A stretch of 64,000 nt of DNA. Origin: a virus. The notes below the pieces were generated by a model that was not told where the DNA came from, did not search any database, and worked only from the letters and a program-made list of their open reading frames with translations. This document shows positions 58,542 through 64,000 of this stretch, in pieces. Each line of letters starts with the position of its first letter. Within the stretch, counting starts at the first letter, position 1. The position numbers and the translations under genes are program-made. The DNA lies in the IMG/VR virus record IMGVR_UViG_3300046804_005087, positions 1-64,000 of that record. One strand, 5' to 3'.

Positions 58542-60079
58542 ATAACCTCTAGTATTTGTTGGGGTGGATAACAGCCAAATTCAGCTTTGAATTCTTTGTT
58601 TATCCAGCTATAATCTTTATCTTTTTTGATGGCGATCGCCTCAAGATATGCTAAGTAAGCCAACATAGATTTTTCGTTGCGTTCACCATTGAATACCGCG
58701 CCTAATGACCATTGAGCGCTGGGCCATTGGTTAGGGTGAAGTTCTTTGAATTTAGCCATAGCATAACCGGGGGCGATCCCTTTTTTGAATGCTTCTTTTT
58801 TCCATTCCCGATACAGTTGACCGGACAATGGGAAATCACATTCAACAGTTCGTAACTCAACTAAATTACTTTCCTGTTTAACTTTTTCTCTTAGTGGATA
58901 TTCATGTCCACATTCAGGACAGGTCATATCAAAAGTGCGGTGTAGGTGTCCACATTCAGGGCATTCTTTAACCGGCGGGTCGCCTTTTTCTCCCTGTTTA
59001 GCTTGAATTAAAGCAAAATCAGAGGGAGTTAAATCTTCAATAAAACCGTGGCGCTCAATGTTGCCAGCTTGGTCTAAAACTAAACACTCTGTTTTACCCT
59101 CAGATAACCGCAATCCCCGTCCTAATTGCTGAACGTAAATGGCTTTTGATTTGGTGGGACGGGCTAGGATGACACACTCAATATTAGGTACATCAAACCC
59201 TTCCGAGAGTGCATTACAACACGTTAGCACTGTCAATTTCCCGCTCTTTAAATTAGCATATAACGGTTCACGAATCTTAACGGGGCACATATCCCCACTG
59301 ACATAATTAGCCGCTACACCTGCATTTTCAAAGGCTTTTGCCATGTGCTTAGCATGGGCAACGTCAACGCAAAAGACGATAGTGGTTAACCCATTAGCTA
59401 ATCGTTGCCATTCACTGACCGCCTTGTTAACAATGCCCTCGTCATTACAAAGTACCGAAAGGTCATCTAAAGCAAATTCACCTGCAACGGTTTTGACTCC
59501 GTTCAAATCAGCGCCGCTTAGCCCAAAACATCGGGGTCTAACTAAAAACCCCATCTCTATTAATTGAGACGGTACAGGGGCTAAAACTAGAGCGTTAAAT
59601 AAATCTCCCATTTCTTCACGTTTAGACAATCGCCACGGGGTAGCAGTTAACCCAATGGTAATTTTATGATGGTTGTTTTGAATCATTGACCGTCCACTTT
59701 TACGCCATGCGGTCAGGTGTGCTTCATCATAAACCGCAACATCATCAACCAATGTCAGGGCAGATTTACGACGCTCTAAAGTTTGCATCGAAACTACTTG
59801 GCAGGGGTTGTCAGAATCACAATCCATCCCGCCAGAAACTGCACTGGATTTGATGCCGTATTTCTCAAATCGGGCTATAGTCTGACGGACTAAATTATCT
59901 CGATGAACCATGAATGCAACACGGCGATCGCGGCTAAGAATATCCGCAACCATTGACGCCGCAACTTCCGTTTTACCACTGCCCGTACTGGCGCAAAGTA
60001 GTATTTTATTTTGACCATCACGGATATGGTCGTAAACCTGACGCTTTACGTCTAATTGGTAATCTCTGAGTTTGAGCAT
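58538..60079 (-). CDS. SF2 helicase, RadD/UvsW-like, with zinc ribbon
   Basis: 513 aa from ATG 60079 (AGGAG 4 nt upstream). Motifs: I CASTGSGKTEV, II YDEAHLTA, III GLTATPWR, V EGFDVPNIECV and VI YVQQLGRGLRLSEGK. A zinc ribbon CPECGHLHRTFDMTCPECGH follows at ~385-405, and a C-terminal FKELHPNQWPSAQW segment. This is the RadD-type layout. It likely remodels forks or recombination intermediates with the SSB next door. Confidence 0.88.
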   Translation of the reverse strand: MLKLRDYQLDVKRQVYDHIRDGQNKILLCASTGSGKTEVAASMVADILSRDRRVAFMVHRDNLVRQTIARFEKYGIKSSAVSGGMDCDSDNPCQVVSMQTLERRKSALTLVDDVAVYDEAHLTAWRKSGRSMIQNNHHKITIGLTATPWRLSKREEMGDLFNALVLAPVPSQLIEMGFLVRPRCFGLSGADLNGVKTVAGEFALDDLSVLCNDEGIVNKAVSEWQRLANGLTTIVFCVDVAHAKHMAKAFENAGVAANYVSGDMCPVKIREPLYANLKSGKLTVLTCCNALSEGFDVPNIECVILARPTKSKAIYVQQLGRGLRLSEGKTECLVLDQAGNIERHGFIEDLTPSDFALIQAKQGEKGDPPVKECPECGHLHRTFDMTCPECGHEYPLREKVKQESNLVELRTVECDFPLSGQLYREWKKEAFKKGIAPGYAMAKFKELHPNQWPSAQWSLGAVFNGERNEKSMLAYLAYLEAIAIKKDKDYSWINKEFKAEFGCYPPQQILEVM

Positions 60080-60164
60080 ACTTCTCCTTTTGGCGTTTGC
60101 CACTGCCACGACTAGCCATGATGGGGACAGTAACAAACGCTTATTTAATTGCTAGATGTTTGAT

Positions 60165-60932
60165 TTAGAAGGGCACAGAATCAATCTCTGCGTCACTTAA
60201 AGCCGACTCAGCTTCGACTTTGGGTAATTCAGTTTTTTGCAACGGCATTGCATCCATCGCACGTTCCCATGCCGTTTGTAATTCCGCGAGGTCGGTTGAC
60301 GCTGGGATTTCTAATTCAATGCCGCGATTAGTAGCTTCCTTTGTAGCACTATCGAGATTGTCGATTAGCCGCTGTAATGCTTTATCGTGCCATTCGGGGT
60401 CGTTTGGATATGCTCCGTAAACATTGGCATCGAGATTAATTGAGGCACTAGAAAATGCTTCTTTGATAGATTTATCTAGCTTGGATTTGATAGCCATCAC
60501 AGAATATTCTGTGTCTTGTCCATTACCACTTTTCTTAATTTTGATGTCGCATTCACTAAGAGGACCGGCATCTGGATCAGCGTCATATGCAGCCAATGTT
60601 TTTTGAATAGTTGCCTGGGGGATTTCTAAAACCTTTAAATCCTGGTCAAGGTAAGACCACACCAAACAGAACCATACGTGTTTCCATTTTTCTTGCTTGC
60701 CAAATTTATCAAATTGACGACCACAAAACGGTAAGCGTACAGGTTCTTGCTGTTTTCCGTCTACAACGGCACGATACAGAATCGGCTTATTATCTGCCCC
60801 CCATGTACGGTAAATCAAACGCAGTCCTAAAATTCGGAATTTGTTATCTCCATTTTGGAGCTTCATGAAAATTGACTGACCATTACTTGAACCAACTTGC
60901 TCAATATCGTATCCGGTAGGTAGTAACCCCAT
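60165..60932 (-). CDS. ssDNA-binding protein (gp32-like) with acidic tail
   Basis: 255 aa from ATG 60932 (GGAGG 5 nt upstream). NKFRILGL at ~31-38 and WFCLVWSYLDQDLKVLEI are typical of phage ssDNA-binding core folds. The end is acidic, DAEIDSVPF, as in SSB tails that recruit partners. It coats ssDNA at the fork. First gene of the leftward helicase unit. Confidence 0.75.
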   Translation of the reverse strand: MGLLPTGYDIEQVGSSNGQSIFMKLQNGDNKFRILGLRLIYRTWGADNKPILYRAVVDGKQQEPVRLPFCGRQFDKFGKQEKWKHVWFCLVWSYLDQDLKVLEIPQATIQKTLAAYDADPDAGPLSECDIKIKKSGNGQDTEYSVMAIKSKLDKSIKEAFSSASINLDANVYGAYPNDPEWHDKALQRLIDNLDSATKEATNRGIELEIPASTDLAELQTAWERAMDAMPLQKTELPKVEAESALSDAEIDSVPF

Positions 60933-61021
60933 AAATGCCTCCACTAGGCTGATTAGGTATAAAGCTATATTAGCAAGCACACAACTAAAAGACAAGCATT
61001 TGATTGATGTGATTTCCGACT

Positions 61022-61149
61022 GTCAACCCTGTTATAAATATCTAAGAAGGGGTTAACACCATGTAACCTAATCAGGGTAAGGGTTTTAGAATTTTAGGGA
61101 TTTTAGTCAAAATGGGGCATTGACAGTAAGATAGTTAGCGCTGTAATAT
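61022..61149. promoter_or_regulatory. divergent regulatory module, copy 6 (variant repeat)
   Basis: + strand TTGACA (61120-61125), 18 bp, TAATAT (61144-61149) drives 61185. The inverted repeat is changed to GTCAACCC (61022-61029) and GGGTTAAC (61050-61057), still spanning 36 bp, and the whole is still 128 bp. The inner CAGGGTAAGGGTTTTAGA block is conserved. Confidence 0.8.
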
Positions 61150-61157
61150 GATTAACA

Positions 61158-61167
61158 GCTAAGCAAA
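61158..61167 (+). repeat. GCTAAGCAAA word
   Basis: Exact copy just after the module copy 6 promoter. Confidence 0.5.
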
Positions 61168-61184
61168 TGTATGGAGTGTCTACC

Positions 61185-61637
61185 GTGTTAAGCACACAAT
61201 TTGTAATCAAATCTAAGGTCAACGGCTTTCTATTAGCCGAGTTCTGGCTACAGTCTGAAACCCCCCTATCCGTCCAAGAGTGCCGCAATGCGGTTAAGTC
61301 TTTGGGATGGGAACCCAGTGATGTGCGATGGGACTGCCCAAAATGCGTAGAGTTAGATGAAAGCCACCCCGGCACGATGACCCTGATTGATGCCTTTATC
61401 CCTTTATCCCAAAAAGTACGCCAGCTAGATAATGGTGAGCGTCAATGGAACGCTACAGGATGGCATGAATATACATCCTTAGACGGTTGCATTACGGCGC
61501 TAAGCGCCCGTGCGATCGCCCTAGATTGGGCACTGTTTGACGGGTTTGATGAGGAATTCGCACGGCAAAACATCAAAGTTAACGTTCGATACGTTGACAA
61601 GATCGAGTATCCAGTTAGCGATAACGTGCCTTTTTAA
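61185..61637 (+). CDS. hypothetical protein with SSB-like C-terminal tail
   Basis: 150 aa from GTG 61185 (ATGGAG 8 nt upstream; ATG 61167 also in frame). It contains a Cys pair (WDCPKCVEL) and ends SDNVPF, like the DSVPF of the divergent SSB. The shared ending suggests a common docking partner. No other domain recognised. Confidence 0.6.
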   Translation: MLSTQFVIKSKVNGFLLAEFWLQSETPLSVQECRNAVKSLGWEPSDVRWDCPKCVELDESHPGTMTLIDAFIPLSQKVRQLDNGERQWNATGWHEYTSLDGCITALSARAIALDWALFDGFDEEFARQNIKVNVRYVDKIEYPVSDNVPF

Positions 61638-61652
61638 ATCAAACATTTATCG

Positions 61653-61677
61653 CCCTGGCAAGCGTCAGGGTAAAACT
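61653..61677 (+). promoter_or_regulatory. leader hairpin before 61678
   Basis: CCCTG-GCAAGCGT-CAGGG just before the ATG, similar in place to the hairpins at 25267 and 25515. Confidence 0.45.
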
Positions 61678-61809
61678 ATGTACCTGTCTAATCCCCATCC
61701 TGTCACCCGCATTAAACAGACCGCTAAATCTAGTTACTACCGAGCTTCTGTCAGGCTCGGTTTTAAATTAGTGGCGATCGCCCTAGCAAAAACATTAATC
61801 AAAGGCTAA
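61678..61809 (+). CDS. small basic protein (43 aa)
   Basis: ATG 61678: MYLSNPHPVTRIKQTAKSSYYRASVRLGFKLVAIALAKTLIKG, basic with a hydrophobic end. It lies between 61185 and the helicase fusion in the same direction. Confidence 0.5.
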   Translation: MYLSNPHPVTRIKQTAKSSYYRASVRLGFKLVAIALAKTLIKG

Positions 61810-61814
61810 GCAAA
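61805..61814 (+). repeat. GCTAAGCAAA word
   Basis: Exact copy 2 nt before the helicase-methyltransferase ATG (AAACCATG). Confidence 0.5.
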
Positions 61815-61816
61815 CC

Positions 61817-64000
61817 ATGAACTATCAAGATTTTTTGTCCAATAAGCTGTCTAAAGTTACGCCGTCTGGGTTTGATATTGCCCTTAATGACCTTCCTGAT
61901 TGTCTTTTTGATTATCAAAAATTTGTAGTGCAGTTAGCATTGCAAAAGGGTAAGTTTGCCATATTTGCCGGGACAGGTTTAGGAAAGTCTCTCATGCAAT
62001 TAGTTTGGGCGTTAGAAGTTAATCGTCACACTAACCGCCCCGTTCTGATTCTTGCTCCCTTAGCAGTAGCTAAACAAACGGCAGGGGATGAGTGTACAAA
62101 GTGGGGGATTAACGCCCAATACTGCGAGTCTCAAGCCGACGTAATCAATGGCATCAACATCACCAATTATGAGAAGTTAGGCAAGTTTAGTCCTGATACT
62201 TTTGCTGGTATTGTATTGGATGAAAGTTCAATCCTTAAGGGATTTAACGGCAAAATGCGGAGTCAATTAATTGAGGCTTTTGAATATACTCCTTATAAGT
62301 TGGCTTGCACTGCTACCCCTAGCCCTAATGACTACATTGAATTAGGGAACCATTGCGAGTTTTTAAACGTGATGAGCCGTGATGAGATGTTAGCGACGTT
62401 TTTTGTTCACGATGGCAAAGTGTCGTTAACTGATGAGATTTGGAAACTCAAAAATCACGGCAAAATTAAATTTTGGGAATGGCTTGCATCATGGTCTGTT
62501 ATGTTTCAGAAACCTAGTCATTTAGGTTTTAGTGATGATAATTACCAACTCCCTAAACTCATTGAGCATGAGCTAACAATTGAGTCTGGTATTGTACGGG
62601 AAGGTGAACTGTTCACCATGGAGGCACGGGGATTAATTGAGCAACGCCATGCTAAACGCTCAACTATTGACGACCGTGTTAAAGCTGCCGCCGATTTGAT
62701 TAATGCTAGTGATGAACAGTGGCTTGTCTGGTGCGATCTTAACGATGAATCCGCCGCCCTAGCCGCCGCTATTAACGATTGTGTTGAGGTTAAAGGGTCT
62801 GATAAAGACTCCCATAAAGAGAACGCCGCCATTGACTTTGCACATGGCAAAATCAAAGTCTTAGTTTCAAAAGCTTCTATTTTTGGATTTGGGCTAAACT
62901 TTCAATCTTGCCACAATATGCTATTTGTCGGGCTTTCTAATTCTTTTGAGTTAACCTATCAAGCCGTCCGGCGGTGCTACAGGTTTGGGCAAACTCAAGA
63001 TGTAAATGTCTATTATGTAGCCGTTGACATTGAGGGAGCCGTCCTTAAAAATATTCAGAAAAAACATCGTAAGTTTGAAGAAATGCAAGCTAACATTGCC
63101 AGTCATTTCTTATCTGCCTATCACGCCATCACTGCTAAAAAAGACTACGATCTTACTAAAGCCATGACTAGCCCTATTCTCGAAGTTAAAGACGGTTTAT
63201 GCCTTGACCAAAAACATGGGCAAAACTATTCTAGTTTCCAAGGTGATTGTGTTGAATTGATTAAAGCCGTCCCTGATGACAGTATCGGTTACTCTATTTT
63301 TAGCCCACCTTTTGCGAATCTTTTTACTTATTCCGATTCTCTTCACGATATGGGGAATGTTACCAGTGACGACCAATTTACGGAGCATTACAAATTCCTT
63401 TTGAGTGAACTTTATCGCGTTATGATGCCCGGTCGGCTGGTATCCGTTCACTGCCAAGATTTAATTGCCACTAAGACTAAAGACGGCTTTATTGGCATTA
63501 AAGACTTCTCTGGTTTAATGATTCAGTTAATGCAAGAATTAGGGTTTGTTTATCACAGTCGCGTCACTATCTGGAAAGATCCGGTTTGTCAAATGCAACG
63601 ACTCAAACCCATTGGTTTACTTCACAAACAAGTAGAAAAAGACTCAAGTTTAAGCCGTCAAGGATTACCTGATTACCTGGTAACATTCCGCAAGCCAGGA
63701 GAAAATACAGAGCCAATCGAAGGGCGTTTAGTTGAGTTTTACGGGGAAGATTTGCCTCCTATCAGCAATGATCCTAAATGGCATTCTATTAACGTGTGGC
63801 AGCGGTACGCTAGCCCTGTATGGATGGATATTGTCCAAAATGATACTTTAAACTTTCGTGAGGCTAAGGAAGATGATGATCATAAGCATATTTGTCCCTT
63901 ACAATTGACGGTTATCCGTCGGGCTTTGCAGCTATGGTCTAACCATGGCGATGTTGTTTTGAGTCCCTTTGCTGGTATTGGTTCGGAGGGTTATGTCAGC
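61817..64000 (+). CDS. SNF2-type helicase fused to a DNA methyltransferase (C-terminus cut)
   Basis: 728 codons to the window edge. Helicase part (~1-445): YQKFVVQLALQKGK, Walker A GTGLGKSLM, motif II VLDESSILKG, ACTATPSPNDY and motif VI YQAVRRCYRFGQTQDV. Methyltransferase part (~475-728): motif IV FSPPFANLFTYS comes before motif I VLSPFAGIGSEGY, the beta-class order of N4/N6 amino-methyltransferases. One protein may translocate DNA and methylate it, or act as a restriction-modification-like system. It runs off the edge. Confidence 0.88.
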   Translation, partial: MNYQDFLSNKLSKVTPSGFDIALNDLPDCLFDYQKFVVQLALQKGKFAIFAGTGLGKSLMQLVWALEVNRHTNRPVLILAPLAVAKQTAGDECTKWGINAQYCESQADVINGINITNYEKLGKFSPDTFAGIVLDESSILKGFNGKMRSQLIEAFEYTPYKLACTATPSPNDYIELGNHCEFLNVMSRDEMLATFFVHDGKVSLTDEIWKLKNHGKIKFWEWLASWSVMFQKPSHLGFSDDNYQLPKLIEHELTIESGIVREGELFTMEARGLIEQRHAKRSTIDDRVKAAADLINASDEQWLVWCDLNDESAALAAAINDCVEVKGSDKDSHKENAAIDFAHGKIKVLVSKASIFGFGLNFQSCHNMLFVGLSNSFELTYQAVRRCYRFGQTQDVNVYYVAVDIEGAVLKNIQKKHRKFEEMQANIASHFLSAYHAITAKKDYDLTKAMTSPILEVKDGLCLDQKHGQNYSSFQGDCVELIKAVPDDSIGYSIFSPPFANLFTYSDSLHDMGNVTSDDQFTEHYKFLLSELYRVMMPGRLVSVHCQDLIATKTKDGFIGIKDFSGLMIQLMQELGFVYHSRVTIWKDPVCQMQRLKPIGLLHKQVEKDSSLSRQGLPDYLVTFRKPGENTEPIEGRLVEFYGEDLPPISNDPKWHSINVWQRYASPVWMDIVQNDTLNFREAKEDDDHKHICPLQLTVIRRALQLWSNHGDVVLSPFAGIGSEGYVS

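Noticed and set aside
61103-61375. Minus-strand ORF opposite 61185
   Set aside because: It covers the module promoter and is antisense to a better gene.
62542-62856. Minus-strand ORF inside the helicase-methyltransferase
   Set aside because: Shadow of the SNF2-like frame, Ser-rich, no support.
1-64000. tRNA genes, CRISPR arrays, insertion sequences, integrase, attachment sites
   Set aside because: No cloverleaf-type sequence, regular spacer array, transposase or tyrosine/serine recombinase catalytic domain was recognised.

Overview
The window is part of a large tailed-phage genome (siphovirus-like) infecting a phycobilisome-bearing cyanobacterium. Virion genes are present for terminase, portal, a 3,761-residue tape measure protein, tail hub and distal tail proteins, receptor-binding candidates, and a two-enzyme endolysin. 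The cyanobacterial link rests on about 30 copies of the HIP1 octamer (GCGATCGC), far above chance, and on an NblA-like phycobilisome-degradation gene. No integrase, tRNA, CRISPR array, insertion sequence or recognisable major capsid gene is visible. Both ends cut through a gene, so the genome is larger than the window.

Layout. 1-2.7 kb: C5 DNA methyltransferase (cut by the left edge), ParB-domain protein, ThyX. 3-6.7 kb: portal (-) divergent from small and large terminase (+). 6.7-13.3 kb: HTH protein, SF2 helicase, HNH and ribbon-helix-helix genes, an ASCH-like protein, PhoH, zinc ribbons. 13.4-21.8 kb (-): NlpC/P60 peptidase, RecB-like nuclease, tail-fibre-like proteins, ribonucleotide reductase small subunit, endolysin. 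22-26.5 kb: tail-completion-like gene and a shortened paralogue, RlpA-like protein, antirepressor-like regulators. 26.6-38.7 kb: tape measure and a connector-like gene. 38.7-46.7 kb: HTH regulator, sigma-70-like factor, DnaN sliding clamp, small genes, a 1,076-residue primase-helicase. 46.7-53.9 kb: tail tip cluster and a second antirepressor-like gene. 54.1-56.6 kb (+): dCTP deaminase, nucleotide-modification-associated protein, NblA, head morphogenesis protein, membrane/coiled-coil protein. 56.6-64 kb: a frameshifted gene, second C5 methyltransferase, RadD-like helicase, ssDNA-binding protein, and an SNF2 helicase-DNA methyltransferase fusion cut by the right edge.

How it may work together. 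Nucleotide supply (ThyX, NrdB, Dcd), replication (primase-helicase, clamp, SSB, helicases) and DNA modification (three methyltransferases) suggest substantial autonomy with modified or protected DNA. Two promoter systems appear. One is a six-copy divergent intergenic module: a strong sigma-70 promoter (TTGACA, 18 bp, TAGAAT) faces away from a 36-bp inverted repeat (GTTTCACCC/GGGTGAAAC), and the module is exactly 128 bp in every copy. The other is a short motif, TTAAGATAG, 20-65 nt upstream of portal-side, tail, lysis and regulator genes; the phage sigma-like factor is the obvious candidate to read it.

Other unusual points: a zinc-ribbon domain with no start codon lies exactly behind an A AAA AAG slippery site; two paralogous regulators have leader hairpins whose loops are exact inversions of each other; the primase-helicase is preceded by a promoter-terminator pair that could make a small RNA or act as an attenuator; and the word GCTAAGCAAA recurs between genes.
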